This document shows positions 26,602 through 35,281 of a DNA stretch of 64,000 bases, piece by piece. The notes under the pieces are model-generated. The model ran no database searches. It saw only the letters and a list, made by a program, of their open reading frames with translations, and was not told where the DNA came from. The stretch is taken from positions 140,708-204,707 of the forward strand of contig NZ_JARPUS010000008.1 of assembly GCF_029537485.1 (NCBI RefSeq), in the 5' to 3' direction. The translations under genes were made by a program, and so were the position numbers. This DNA is from Pseudomonas sp. GOM6. Its GTDB lineage: Bacteria; Pseudomonadota; Gammaproteobacteria; Pseudomonadales; Pseudomonadaceae. The number at the start of each line of letters is the position of its first letter. Position 1 is the stretch's first letter.

Positions 26602-27441
26602 TTAGCGGGTTCGTCTCGCCTGCAGCGTATAGCTGAGCGGCACGCGTTCGCGGCCACTGCGCAGGCGCCATTCTTCGTCCGGCCCCATTTCCATCTGCCC
26701 TGGCAGCGCTTCCCAGGGCAGGCTGTCGTGCTCTTCCAGTGCGCTGATCTCCAGGCCGTGGCGGAGCAGGGCCGTGACGATTTCGCCAAGACCGTGGTTC
26801 CACTCGTGGGTTGTTCGGGCGCTCAAGGGACGAGTGGTTTGCACATAGGTGTGGGCGTCGTCCCAGACCATCGGCGCGACATGCTCGAAGTAGGGGTGGC
26901 GAATCACCAGCTCGTCCGCGCGCTCTTCATCCAGGCTGAACATCAGCGGATGTCCTTCACGCAGGAACAGACGCCCGCCCGGCTTGAGCAGGGCGGCCAC
27001 GCTGCGGGCCCAATCGTCGATGCGCGGTAGCCAGTTCAGCGCGCCGATGCCGGTGTAGACCAGATCGAAACTGGCCGGAGGTAGGGCCGTGGCGGCGTCG
27101 TAGACCGAGGCTTCGACATAGTCGATGGCCATCCTGCAGCGCTGTGCCAGCGTGCGTGCCTGGGCCAGCGAGACGGGGGAGAAGTCCAGGCCGCTCATCC
27201 GTGCGCCGAGGCGGGCCAGCGACAGGGTGTCGGTGCCGATATGGCACTGCAGGTGCACGGCGCGCAGGTTGGCGATATCCCCCAGGCGCGGCAGGTCGAA
27301 GCGCACCACCGATGAAAGGTGGCTGGGGTCGGCGACAAAGACTTCGGCCTGGTAATCCGGTGAGGCGGCGTGCAGCTCGGCGCGATCATCCCAGTTGGCG
27401 CGATTCAGAGCGAACGAGTTCAATTCCTGAGACCTGTTCAT
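26602..27441 (-). CDS. SAM-dependent methyltransferase
   Basis: 279 residues, class I methyltransferase. Motif I region is AVHLQCHIGTDTLSLARLGA, with the acidic post-I residue in MSGLDFSPVSLAQART. FDLVYTGIGALNWLPRID is motif IV-like, and LLKPGGRLFLREGHPLMF is the later conserved strand. GGAG lies seven bases before the ATG at 27441. Acceptor not determinable. Confidence 0.9.
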   Translation of the reverse strand: MNRSQELNSFALNRANWDDRAELHAASPDYQAEVFVADPSHLSSVVRFDLPRLGDIANLRAVHLQCHIGTDTLSLARLGARMSGLDFSPVSLAQARTLAQRCRMAIDYVEASVYDAATALPPASFDLVYTGIGALNWLPRIDDWARSVAALLKPGGRLFLREGHPLMFSLDEERADELVIRHPYFEHVAPMVWDDAHTYVQTTRPLSARTTHEWNHGLGEIVTALLRHGLEISALEEHDSLPWEALPGQMEMGPDEEWRLRSGRERVPLSYTLQARRTR

Positions 27442-27564
27442 GTAGGCACTCCATTGCTCGGGAACGCAGACGGTAGTCTGTGGGTCTTCAACCGACAAGC
27501 TTCGCATTTCCTGTCGCCTTGGTACGCGGCATGATGGCTCATAAGAAACATTTGGGGGATTTCA

Positions 27565-28413
27565 ATGCATTCAAACCCGTCCGTCTTGGGCTGCGCACTG
27601 CTCGTGCTCGGCCTGTTCAGTTCGGCTGTACAGGCCGCCGATGAGGCGCAGCTGATCGAGGCGATCAATGCCTACCGCAATCAGGCCCAGCCTTGTGGCG
27701 AGCAGGCGTCGCCGGAATTGCCGCCGCTGGCGGTCGATGCGCGTTTGATCCTGCCGGCCAGCGGTGGTGTGGACCTGCAGGATGCCCTGGCGCGCGCCGC
27801 CTATCCCATGGTCAATGTGCAGGCCATCACCCTGTCCGGGCCGCGGGATGCGGCGGCGGCCATGCAGGCGTTGCAGGAGAGCTTCTGCCAGGTGGTGCTG
27901 GACCCGCAGTTCGTCGACATCGGTGTCAGTCGCGCCGACCGCGATTGGCGCATCGTGCTGGCGCGGCCATTGCTCGGCGGGCGGCTGGGCAGCAGCCAGG
28001 CGGAGGGCGAGAAGCTGCTGGAGCGGGTCAATCGCGCCCGCAGTCAGACCCGCCAGTGCGGCGGCAAGGATTATCCTTCAGCTCCGGCGCTGACCTGGAA
28101 CGCCACCCTGGCGGGCACGGCCGAGGGTCATAGCCGGGCCATGGCCAATGGCAATTTCTTCGATCATCGCGACCCGGATGGCCGCACCCCGGGTGACCGG
28201 GCGGAACTGGCTGGCTATAGCGGCCAGCTCATTGGCGAGAACATCGCCGCCGGCCTGGATGAGGTGGAGAAGGTGGTTAGCGGGTGGCTGGCCAGCCCCG
28301 GCCACTGCGCCAACCTGATGAATGCTCAGTACAGCGAGCTGGGCGCGGCCTATGCGGTCGACCCGAAGAGCAACGCGGGGATCTACTGGACGGCGCTGTT
28401 CGGTGCGCCGTGA
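27565..28413 (+). CDS. Secreted CAP-domain (SCP/PR1) protein
   Basis: 282 residues with a signal peptide ending near VQAAD (residue 22). The N-terminal half is a Cys-containing domain of unclear family. The C-terminal half (from about residue 150) is a CAP domain: LLERVNRARSQTRQCG, HSRAMANGNFFDHRDPDGRT, LIGENIAAGLDEVEKVVSGW and SPGHCANLMNAQYSELGAAY. These include the conserved HSR, GENI and SPGHC elements. Bacterial CAP proteins have uncertain roles; some bind lipids or act as proteases. Confidence 0.9.
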   Translation: MHSNPSVLGCALLVLGLFSSAVQAADEAQLIEAINAYRNQAQPCGEQASPELPPLAVDARLILPASGGVDLQDALARAAYPMVNVQAITLSGPRDAAAAMQALQESFCQVVLDPQFVDIGVSRADRDWRIVLARPLLGGRLGSSQAEGEKLLERVNRARSQTRQCGGKDYPSAPALTWNATLAGTAEGHSRAMANGNFFDHRDPDGRTPGDRAELAGYSGQLIGENIAAGLDEVEKVVSGWLASPGHCANLMNAQYSELGAAYAVDPKSNAGIYWTALFGAP

Positions 28414-28494
28414 GGCGGATGCCGGCTCGTTGGGCTAGGCAACTGCTCAGACCGCTAATGCTGTTCACATAAGCCAAACTCGGCTCGGTTTGTT

Positions 28495-28594
28495 CCCTCT
28501 CCCTGTGGGGAGAGGGTTAGGGAGAGGGGCAGGGCTATTTCTCGATTGTTCGGCCCTCTCCCCCAGCCCCTCTCCCGTAAACGGGAGAGGGGAG
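28495..28594. repeat. Interspersed GAGAGGG hairpin element, copy 1
   Basis: Intergenic element of about 100 bp made of two hairpin ends: CCCTCTCCC..GGGGAGAGGG at the left and a perfect CTCTCCCGTAAACGGGAGAG at the right. A related copy in inverted orientation lies at 37697-37779. It sits between the CAP gene and the peroxiredoxin gene, which are convergent, so it may also terminate transcription. Confidence 0.8.
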
Positions 28595-28627
28595 ACACGG
28601 GCTGGCGCCTAACTGAACGACATACGC

Positions 28628-29281
28628 TCAGGCCGGTGCCTTGGCGGTACGCAGGTAGGGCAGCTTGATGTCGAGGGCACCGTACTTCTGTTCGGCCTGC
28701 TCGTTGTTCAGCGCCAGGGCGACGATTACGTCCTGCCCCACCGCCCAGTTGGCCGGGGTGGCCAGTGGTACGTTGTAGGTCAGCTGCAGGGCATCCAGGG
28801 CGCGCAGCACTTCGGCGAAGTTGCGCCCCACGCTCATGGGGTAGGTCATCGACAGCTTGAGCTTCTTGTCGGGGCCGATGATGAATACCGAGCGCACTGT
28901 GGCGCTGTCTGCCGGGGTGCGGCCATCCGGCAGGTAGGCCTCGGCCGGCAGCATGTCGAAGAGCTTGGATACCTTGAGGTCGTCATCGGCGATGATCGGG
29001 AAATCGGCCGCGCAGCCGCCGAAGTGCTCGATATCGGCCTTCCACTTGCGGTGATCGTCCACACCGTCGACCGAGACACCGATCACCTTGGTATGACGTT
29101 TCTGCCATTCACCGGCCAGCTGGGCCACGGCGGCAAATTCGGTGGTGCACACCGGGGTGAAGTCCTTGGGGTGGGAGAACAGGATTGCCCAGCTGTCGCC
29201 AATCCAGTCGTGAAACTTCAGGCTGCCCCGATCGGTGTCGGCGGTGAAGTCGGGAACGCTGTCGTTGATGCGAAGTGTCAT
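28628..29281 (-). CDS. 1-Cys peroxiredoxin (Prx6/LsfA type)
   Basis: 217 residues. Thiol peroxidase reducing peroxides. The peroxidatic cysteine is Cys45 in DFTPVCTTE. No resolving cysteine is evident, and the long C-terminal part (GRNFAEVLRALDALQLTYNV, ATPANWAVGQDVIVALALNN) is typical of the 1-Cys class. The ATG at 29281 is preferred to the one two codons upstream because GGAG then stands nine bases away. The MerR regulator gene lies just upstream on the same strand. Confidence 0.95.
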   Translation of the reverse strand: MTLRINDSVPDFTADTDRGSLKFHDWIGDSWAILFSHPKDFTPVCTTEFAAVAQLAGEWQKRHTKVIGVSVDGVDDHRKWKADIEHFGGCAADFPIIADDDLKVSKLFDMLPAEAYLPDGRTPADSATVRSVFIIGPDKKLKLSMTYPMSVGRNFAEVLRALDALQLTYNVPLATPANWAVGQDVIVALALNNEQAEQKYGALDIKLPYLRTAKAPA

Positions 29282-29345
29282 GTCCATCTGCTCCGTGTGA
29301 GTGAACCCGGGAAACTCTATATCAAGCTCGCCAGGCTGCCTGGCG

Positions 29346-29768
29346 TCAGCGCTCGCCGGTTGGTTTGCGCCTGCTGGAAGTTTTGCTGGCCAGGCTCATC
29401 AGGCGCTGGAACTTGGCACATTGCAGGTGATTTTCCGCTGGGCATTCGGCTGCGTGGCGCAAGCCGTCGCGTACAGCGCTGAGGCGGCGGATGGTGCGGT
29501 CCAGTTCATCGGCGCGAGACCGCAACTGGCTGCGGTCGATGGCCAGCTGACCGTCGGCGGCGAGCATGCTGGCGATATCGTCCAGGCAAAACCCCACCGC
29601 CCGGCCCAGGGCAATCAGTGACAGGCGCTCCAGCACCGACTCGTTGAATACCCGGCGCAGGCCATTACGGCCAATCGAGCGAATCAGCCCGCGTTCCTCG
29701 TAGTAGCGCAGCGTCGAGGCCGGCAGGCCGGACCAGTGCGCGACCTTGCCGATATCCATCTCTTTCAT
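29346..29768 (-). CDS. MerR-family transcription regulator
   Basis: 140 residues. The winged helix starts MDIGKVAHWSGLPASTLRYY, with EERGLI and the RRVF wing following; a dimerisation helix spans about residues 78-107. Three cysteines (C61, C109, C117; AECPAENHLQC) could sense redox state, but the SoxR CxxCxCxxxxxC cluster is absent. The ATG at 29768 follows GAGGTCAAGTG. That ribosome binding site is part of the palindromic operator, so the gene is probably autoregulated. The divergent DUF2938 gene is the likely target, and a second copy of the operator lies at 54796. Confidence 0.92.
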   Translation of the reverse strand: MKEMDIGKVAHWSGLPASTLRYYEERGLIRSIGRNGLRRVFNESVLERLSLIALGRAVGFCLDDIASMLAADGQLAIDRSQLRSRADELDRTIRRLSAVRDGLRHAAECPAENHLQCAKFQRLMSLASKTSSRRKPTGER

Positions 29769-29771
29769 CAC

Positions 29772-29802
29772 TTGACCTCAAGTCGACTTGAACTGGCAGG
29801 CT
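29772..29802 (+). promoter_or_regulatory. MerR-type promoter-operator for the DUF2938 gene
   Basis: -35 TTGACC (29772-29777), a 19-bp spacer holding the perfect palindrome TCAAGTCGACTTGA (29778-29791), and a -10-like CAGGCT (29797-29802). The long 19-bp spacer around a palindrome is the hallmark of MerR-family promoters and resembles the SoxR box. The left edge abuts the MerR start codon. Confidence 0.78.
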
Positions 29803-29833
29803 GGTTTCCGTTGACTTTACGAGGAGTTGGATC

Positions 29834-30322
29834 ATGTTGCTACAGATCGTTCTGCTGGGTTTGGGTGCCACCCTGGTGATGGATGCGTGGGCGCTGCTGC
29901 GCAAGCGGCTTTGGGGGATGGCATCGCTGGACTACGCGCTGGTAGGGCGTTGGTTGGGCCATATGCCGGCGGGGCGCTTTCGTCACCCGGCCATTGCCCA
30001 GGCGCGACCAGTGGCCGGCGAGCGGGCGCTGGGTTGGGTGTTCCACTACCTGACCGGGTTGGTGTTTGCCGCGCTGTTCGTCTGGCTGAGCGGCGCGTCA
30101 TGGTTGTGCCAGCCGCACCTGCTGCCTGCGCTGGGCTTTGGTGCCGTCACGGTGTTGCTACCCATGCTGCTGATGCAGCCGGGTTTTGGCATGGGCATCG
30201 CCGCCAGGCGTACGCCCAGGCCCTGGCTGGCTCGGCGTCGCGCCTTGCTGACGCATCTGGTGTTCGGGCTGGGGCTCTATCTCACGGGCTGGCTGCTGAG
30301 TCACCTGGGCTGCGTCAGTTGA
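29834..30322 (+). CDS. DUF2938 membrane protein
   Basis: 162 residues with about four hydrophobic segments (LLQIVLLGLGATLVMDAWAL, WVFHYLTGLVFAALFVWLSG, LLPALGFGAVTVLLPMLLMQ, LTHLVFGLGLYLTGWLLSHL). It matches DUF2938 proteins, function unknown. Divergent from the MerR gene and preceded by its operator, so it is probably induced under the condition sensed by that regulator. Its last eight bases overlap the convergent lipoprotein gene. Confidence 0.87.
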   Translation: MLLQIVLLGLGATLVMDAWALLRKRLWGMASLDYALVGRWLGHMPAGRFRHPAIAQARPVAGERALGWVFHYLTGLVFAALFVWLSGASWLCQPHLLPALGFGAVTVLLPMLLMQPGFGMGIAARRTPRPWLARRRALLTHLVFGLGLYLTGWLLSHLGCVS

Positions 30323-30764
30323 TGTCGCCGCAGAAGATGTCCAGTGCGCCATCGGATGGGGCTGTGCGCAGTACCAGCGCGTGAGGTGTGGTGCGCAGGG
30401 TGGCTAGCGTCACGTTGGCGCTGCGCGACAAACGCCAGCCATCGACTGCGCCCAGGCGCGAGGTCGTCAGGGTGCGGTTCAGTGCATAAGCCGGGTTGGC
30501 GCCCGGCTGCGCACAGGTACCGGGGTAGATGTAGGCGGCCAGGCGCGGCGGCAGCGTGATACCGAAGGGCACGCCGCTGATGAAGGCCGACAAATCGGTC
30601 TGCTCGCCGCGTGCGTTGAGCGTGGCCTGGCCGATCCTGCCGGCATTGTGCGAGGTGGCGACGAGTTGCACCGCGGCGCTGTCCGCGCCGCCTTGGTGCT
30701 GGCTGCTGCAGCCACTCAACATGCCGCCCAGCAGTAGAGCGGCCAGATACCCGGATGCGTTCAT
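30315..30764 (-). CDS. Lipoprotein, 149 residues
   Basis: Lipobox YLAALLLGGMLSGCSS, with lipidated Cys near residue 19. The mature domain (AVQLVATSHNAGRIGQATLN, YIYPGTCAQPG, IFCGDIN) is small with two cysteines and not recognised. The ATG at 30764 has AAGGACGAGTG upstream. The 3' end overlaps the DUF2938 gene tail to tail by eight bases. Confidence 0.78.
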   Translation of the reverse strand: MNASGYLAALLLGGMLSGCSSQHQGGADSAAVQLVATSHNAGRIGQATLNARGEQTDLSAFISGVPFGITLPPRLAAYIYPGTCAQPGANPAYALNRTLTTSRLGAVDGWRLSRSANVTLATLRTTPHALVLRTAPSDGALDIFCGDIN

Positions 30765-30826
30765 CACTCGTCCTTCGCCAGAGAGCCTGGCGAAGGAGTT
30801 TAGGGGGTATTGCCGTGCACGGGCCG

Positions 30827-31201
30827 CTATTTGAACGGGCTGAGCAGCCAGGTTTCGGCACTGGCTTCCTGGCTACGCTCGAAAGCCTTGATCGTCAGGC
30901 CGGGAATCAGCGCGCCTTCTATCTGGCTGGCCTTGCGTACCCAGGGCTTGTCGGCGATGACCGCCATGCGCTCGAAGCGCCGGGCGAAACGGATCATCTG
31001 TGGCAGGCGCGACATTTCAACGCCGATGGCACCGAGCGTCGGCAGCTGGAACTCGCCGATGCGGTAGAGCATGCGGCCGTGTTCGATGCCTTGCGCCTTC
31101 TGCTCCAGCTCATCGAGTGCGCTGCGCATCTCGCTGCTGTCGAGCTTGCCGGCGAAGTCCACGTCGAGACGGTTTTCGCCGGTACGGGTTACCTGGAACA
31201 T
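30827..31201 (-). CDS. SpoIIAA/STAS-like small protein
   Basis: 124 residues: MFQVTRTGENRLDVDFAGKL, MRSALDELEQKAQGIEHGRM, IGVEMSRLPQMIRFARRFER and IADKPWVRKASQIEGALIPG. This pattern matches the SpoIIAA-like (STAS-like) family of uncharacterised proteobacterial proteins. GGAGGA lies six bases before the ATG at 31201, which favours this start over the ATG two codons upstream. It lies 101 bp downstream of rlhA. Confidence 0.82.
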   Translation of the reverse strand: MFQVTRTGENRLDVDFAGKLDSSEMRSALDELEQKAQGIEHGRMLYRIGEFQLPTLGAIGVEMSRLPQMIRFARRFERMAVIADKPWVRKASQIEGALIPGLTIKAFERSQEASAETWLLSPFK

Positions 31202-31302
31202 GAGCATTCCTCCGTTGGGCTGTAGGTTCACCATACGCCTGTCGGGAGGCTGCGGGGCGGCGCTGGATAACCGGTCGAGCCAGCGCGCCCCAGGCAGGTG
31301 CC

Positions 31303-33318
31303 TCAGTGGCTGTAGCCGCTTGGTTTGTGGCGGATGGTCTTGAGCAGGTCTTCCGGGCTGATGCTGGCGACCATCTTGCTGTGCGCCGCGCTGCCCGGCT
31401 GCGGCTGATTGAGGATATGGCCCTTCATCTTGCCGATGATGTGCATCTCGCACGGCTTGCAGTCGAACTTCAGGGTCAGCACCTCGTCGCCCTGGATCAA
31501 CTGCATCGGCGCGACCTTGGTCTTCACCCCGGTGACACCCTTGGCCTGCTTGGGGCACAGGTTGAAGGAGAAGCGCAGGCAGTGCTTGGTGATCATCACC
31601 GGCACTTCGCCTTCTTCTTCGTGGGCCTCGTAGGCCGCGTCGATCAGCTGCACGCCATGGCGGTGGTAGAAGTCGCGGGCCTTCTGGTTGTACACGTTGT
31701 AGAGGAACGACAGGTGCGACTCCGGGTACACCGGTGGCGGTGTTGTCTCGGCCTTGCGGCTGCCGCGTGGGTGAGCCGCGACGCGTGCTTCGGTCAGTTT
31801 CTCGATGGCCTCGCGGCGCAGGGCCTTGAGCTGCGAGTTGGGCACGAAGAAGGCCTGCGGGGCGTCCAGCGCCACATCCAGCGCGTGGTAGTCGGTGGTG
31901 CCGAGCTGGGTCAGCAGGTCGCGCAGGCCATCGAGCGCCTGCTCTGGCTTGTTGGCCACGCCGAACGGGCCGGGCAGGGCGACGTCGACGGCGATGCCTT
32001 CCTCGCTGGTGGCGGTCAGCTTGAGCTGCTCTTCGCGTAGGGAAACCTTCCAGCTCACGCCGATACGGCGCTCGGCGCTGGTCTTGAGCAGCGCCTGCTG
32101 CCAGTTGTGGTCGAGGTTGCGCGACAGCGGATGGTTGGGGCGCAAACGGAACAGGCCCTCGGGCATCTCGTTGGGCTCGACGCGGTAGCGGTAGCGCTGC
32201 TTGCCGTCTTCCTCGAATTCGCCTTTGAGTTCGGCGATATTGGCGCGGAAGCCCACCACCTCGCGCTTGACCAGCACGTTGAGGCCGTCGCCGTTGGACA
32301 GCGGAGTGTCGGTGACGGCGATCAGGTCGCGTTTGCCCACCTTCTCGACATGGCCTACCGGCAGGCCGGTGAAGGTCGGCGAGTCGAAGGCGCCGATGTC
32401 GATCTTGCGATCCTGGACGAAGTAGTCGGTGCTGCCGCGGTGGAAGGTCTTGTCCGGATCGGGCAGGAAGAAGTGTGCGGTGCGGCCGCTGGAGGCGCGG
32501 GCCAGGTCCGGGCGGTCTTCGAGGATGGCGTCGAGCTCGCGGCGGTAGTGGGCGGTGATGTTCTTCACATAGCCCATGTCCTTGTAGCGCCCCTCGATCT
32601 TGAACGAGCGCACGCCGGCCTCGACCAGCGCGCGCAGGTTGGCGCTCTGGTTGTTGTCCTTCATCGACAGCAGGTGCTTTTCGTAGGCGATCACGCCGCC
32701 TTTTTCGTCCTTCAGGGTGTAGGGCAGGCGGCAGGCCTGCGAGCAGTCGCCACGGTTGGCGCTGCGCCCGGTCTGCGCGTGGGAGATGTTGCACTGGCCG
32801 GAGAAGGCCACGCAGAGCGCACCGTGGATGAAGAACTCGATGGCGGCGTCGGTGGCATCGGCGATGGCGCGGATTTCCTGCAGGTTCAGCTCGCGCGCCA
32901 GTACCAGCTGGGAGAAGCCGGCCTGGTCGAGGAACTTGGCGCGGTCCAGGGTGCGGATGTCGGTCTGGGTACTGGCGTGCAGCTCGATCGGCGGAATATC
33001 CAGCTCCATCACCCCCATGTCCTGCACGATCAGCGCATCGACGCCGGCGTCGTACAGCTGGTGGATCAGCGTGCGCACCTGCTCCAGCTCGTCGTCGTGG
33101 AAGATGGTGTTGAGGGTGGTGAACACCCGCGCGTGGTAGCGGCGGGCGAACTTCACCAGCTCGGCGATATCGCTGACCTCGTTGCAGGCGTTGTGCCGCG
33201 CGCCGAAGCTCGGCCCGCCGATGTAGATGGCATCGGCCCCATGCAGGATGGCCTCGCGGGCGATGGCCACATCACGGGCAGGGCTGAGCAGTTCCAGATG
33301 ATTCTTGGGCAGGGACAT
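31303..33318 (-). CDS. rlhA: 23S rRNA 5-hydroxycytidine synthase (peptidase U32 family)
   Basis: 671 residues, close to E. coli RlhA (YdcP) and clearly longer than the tRNA-modifying TrhP/YegQ (about 450). RlhA hydroxylates C2501 of 23S rRNA. Motifs: ELLSPARDVAIAREAILHGA, DAIYIGGPSFGARHNA, and the U32 signature EFFIHGALCVAFSGQCNISH with RGDCSQACRLPY, where the cysteines bind an iron-sulfur cluster. The C-terminal extension has LRFSFNLCPKQAKG and DCKPCEMHIIGKMKG. The assignment over YegQ rests on length and the C-terminal part. Confidence 0.88.
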   Translation of the reverse strand: MSLPKNHLELLSPARDVAIAREAILHGADAIYIGGPSFGARHNACNEVSDIAELVKFARRYHARVFTTLNTIFHDDELEQVRTLIHQLYDAGVDALIVQDMGVMELDIPPIELHASTQTDIRTLDRAKFLDQAGFSQLVLARELNLQEIRAIADATDAAIEFFIHGALCVAFSGQCNISHAQTGRSANRGDCSQACRLPYTLKDEKGGVIAYEKHLLSMKDNNQSANLRALVEAGVRSFKIEGRYKDMGYVKNITAHYRRELDAILEDRPDLARASSGRTAHFFLPDPDKTFHRGSTDYFVQDRKIDIGAFDSPTFTGLPVGHVEKVGKRDLIAVTDTPLSNGDGLNVLVKREVVGFRANIAELKGEFEEDGKQRYRYRVEPNEMPEGLFRLRPNHPLSRNLDHNWQQALLKTSAERRIGVSWKVSLREEQLKLTATSEEGIAVDVALPGPFGVANKPEQALDGLRDLLTQLGTTDYHALDVALDAPQAFFVPNSQLKALRREAIEKLTEARVAAHPRGSRKAETTPPPVYPESHLSFLYNVYNQKARDFYHRHGVQLIDAAYEAHEEEGEVPVMITKHCLRFSFNLCPKQAKGVTGVKTKVAPMQLIQGDEVLTLKFDCKPCEMHIIGKMKGHILNQPQPGSAAHSKMVASISPEDLLKTIRHKPSGYSH

Positions 33319-33407
33319 GGTGTTTCTTCTTTATCAGGCGCGGCACGGTGAGGCGCGCATTGTAGCGGCCTGCGCAGAGGGTGGCAGCAGAAGGTGCCAG
33401 GCGGTGC

Positions 33408-33935
33408 TCAGGCCCGGCGCTGGCGCCGTTCGCGCAGGTGCTCGACCAGCGCCCATATCAGGCTGATCAGCAGGTACATGCCCAGGCCACCGATGCAGGC
33501 AAACAGCGCCAGGCCGGTGATCAGTGGCGCACCCACATCGCTGAGGCGCTGCCAGACCGAGCGGCTGTCCGTATCCGCCTCCAGCGGCACCGGCAGGTCT
33601 GGCGCGGCCTCGACCTCGGCTCCGGTGAGGCGGGCGCCGACCCGGTAGGCGGCGTAATAGACCGGGGCAAAGGTCACCGGGTTGGTGACCAGGGTGCTGG
33701 CAGCGGCGGCCGGCACGTTGGCGCGCAGTACCACGGCGGCACCGACCGAGAAGGGAATCTGCGCGATGGGGATCAGCAAGCCGAAGAAGATGCCGATGCT
33801 CACCCCCAGTGCCACACCATGACGCGACCACACCCACAGGTGGGTGTGGTGCAAGAAAGGCTCTAGCCAGCGCAGGAAACGATTGCGTGCAAGCTGTTCG
33901 CGGGTGGGCAGGTGGCGGGCGAGAAAAGGAGGCAT
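33408..33935 (-). CDS. DUF2062 membrane protein
   Basis: 175 residues. DUF2062 features: WLEPFLHHTHLWVWSRHGVA, LGVSIGIFFGLLIPIAQIPF, and NVPAAAASTLVTNPVTFAPV with the conserved TNP-T. Three hydrophobic spans, the last near the C-terminus. The C-terminus is Arg-rich. Function unknown. The ATG at 33935 is preferred to an in-frame TTG at 33944. Confidence 0.88.
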   Translation of the reverse strand: MPPFLARHLPTREQLARNRFLRWLEPFLHHTHLWVWSRHGVALGVSIGIFFGLLIPIAQIPFSVGAAVVLRANVPAAAASTLVTNPVTFAPVYYAAYRVGARLTGAEVEAAPDLPVPLEADTDSRSVWQRLSDVGAPLITGLALFACIGGLGMYLLISLIWALVEHLRERRQRRA

Positions 33936-34119
33936 GACGGACAACGATTGGCAGGCGGCAGGCGCCCCTTTTACCGCAAACGCCTGACGGCGGCATGTAA
34001 GGTTGGTCGCACAAAAGTTACGGCATATTACGGCGCGGAGCGCAGCAAGCCATCAACGGCACGGCTGATGCGCCGCAGCATTTTATGTTCGAGCCGGCCC
34101 GTCGATCCGAGCGGGCCAT

Positions 34120-34419
34120 CTATTGCACGCTGCTCAGGCGTTGGTCGGTGAATACGCAGACTACCCCGGCGCGGTTGTGCATGACCGGATGATCGAAGTC
34201 GCAATAGGCGGCCGCCACGCTGAGGGCCATCTGTTCGCTGATCAGTTGACCGTCGTCCGGGCGGAACCAGGCCATTTGGCCGGCCTTGCATCGTTCGGCC
34301 TGTGGGTCGGTGTTGTAGATACAGATCTTGCTCTGTACTTCATTGGGTTCGTCATTGAAGCAAGCTGCCAGCGGCAAAGTGGTGGCGCAGAGCAGGCTGA
34401 GGCGGGCAAGAATGTGCAT
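34120..34419 (-). CDS. Small lipoprotein, 99 residues
   Basis: Lipobox LCATTLPLAACFND, with Cys20 lipidated. The mature part has four more cysteines (KICIYN, ERCKAG, AYCDFD, VVCVFT), suggesting two disulfides. Family not recognised. The ATG at 34419 has GAGTG upstream. Confidence 0.75.
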   Translation of the reverse strand: MHILARLSLLCATTLPLAACFNDEPNEVQSKICIYNTDPQAERCKAGQMAWFRPDDGQLISEQMALSVAAAYCDFDHPVMHNRAGVVCVFTDQRLSSVQ

Positions 34420-34539
34420 GGATGGACACTCGTATGCTGGGACAGGAGCGTCTTAGGGTGACCAAGGCAAAGAAGGTTCATGTGCGTGGCTGCGATTTAT
34501 GCCAAGTGTGATGCCTGCACGGCCTGGCGAGGGTTGGCC

Positions 34540-35232
34540 TCAGTGGGTACGCCTGGCCTGGCGCTCTTCGACTGCAGCTTCTGCCTGCCGCGCCAACTGG
34601 TCGAGCAGGTAGTCGCGCTGCTTCTCGGCATCGCGCAGGGCTTTTTCGCCGTGCTGTTTGACCAGGTAGGCATGGATCTGCCGGACTTCCTTGGACTGGA
34701 ATATCGGCGCCAGATCCTGCACCGCCACCCAGCCGTCGGAGGCGTGGTTGCGGGTGTTCATCAGGACCTGCTGACCGCGGGCGCCGAGCACACCGAAACC
34801 GAGCGCTTCGAAGGTCGGCACCCGGCTGGCCACGCAGGCCAGTGCGGCATGCGGGTGCAGCAGTTGAATCTGCCCCAGCATGGCGCGGGCGATACCGCGG
34901 CGGCGGTGGCTGGCGACTACCGCGAGGTAGACCAGGGTGCAGGCGTCGGCATCGTCCGGGCTGGGCAGATAGAGGGCGAAGCCCAGAACTCGGGACGGGT
35001 CTTCATCGTCCAGCGCCAGAACCAGCCGGGCGCTGCTGGCGGCATCGCTGCCCATCGCTTGCAGATACAGATGCACCTCGAAACCGATCACGTACTGGTA
35101 CAGCTGGTACAGCGGGTTGCTCGGTGTCAGCGGGGCCGGACTGATGTCGGTGAAGTAGTCCACCACCATCTGCAGCACCTGACTCTTCAGCGATTCCGGC
35201 GGCGGGGTGGTCAGGTGGCTGAGGGTGAACAT
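34540..35232 (-). CDS. GNAT acetyltransferase with coiled C-terminal tail
   Basis: 230 residues. The GNAT core includes RVLGFALYLPSPDDADACTL, VYLAVVASHRRRGIARAMLG (acetyl-CoA loop RRRGIA) and PTFEALGFGVLGARGQQVLM. The last 60 residues form a charged helix (EVRQIHAYLVKQHGEKALRD, AEKQRDYLLDQLARQAEA). The ATG at 35232 gives the family-like N-terminus MFTLSHLTTPPP; longer frames overlap the phosphatase gene upstream. Confidence 0.85.
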   Translation of the reverse strand: MFTLSHLTTPPPESLKSQVLQMVVDYFTDISPAPLTPSNPLYQLYQYVIGFEVHLYLQAMGSDAASSARLVLALDDEDPSRVLGFALYLPSPDDADACTLVYLAVVASHRRRGIARAMLGQIQLLHPHAALACVASRVPTFEALGFGVLGARGQQVLMNTRNHASDGWVAVQDLAPIFQSKEVRQIHAYLVKQHGEKALRDAEKQRDYLLDQLARQAEAAVEERQARRTH

Positions 35233-35281
35233 CGGGACGCGGGCTCCGGGCAGGGCGACGAGGTCGCCATTGTAACGCCCT

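Noticed and set aside
29346..29768. MerR gene as soxR
   Set aside because: The operator looks like a SoxR box, but the protein lacks the four-cysteine 2Fe-2S motif of SoxR, so the symbol was not used.
31303..33318. U32 protein as TrhP/YegQ
   Set aside because: 671 residues with a long C-terminal extension fit RlhA; TrhP is about 450 residues.
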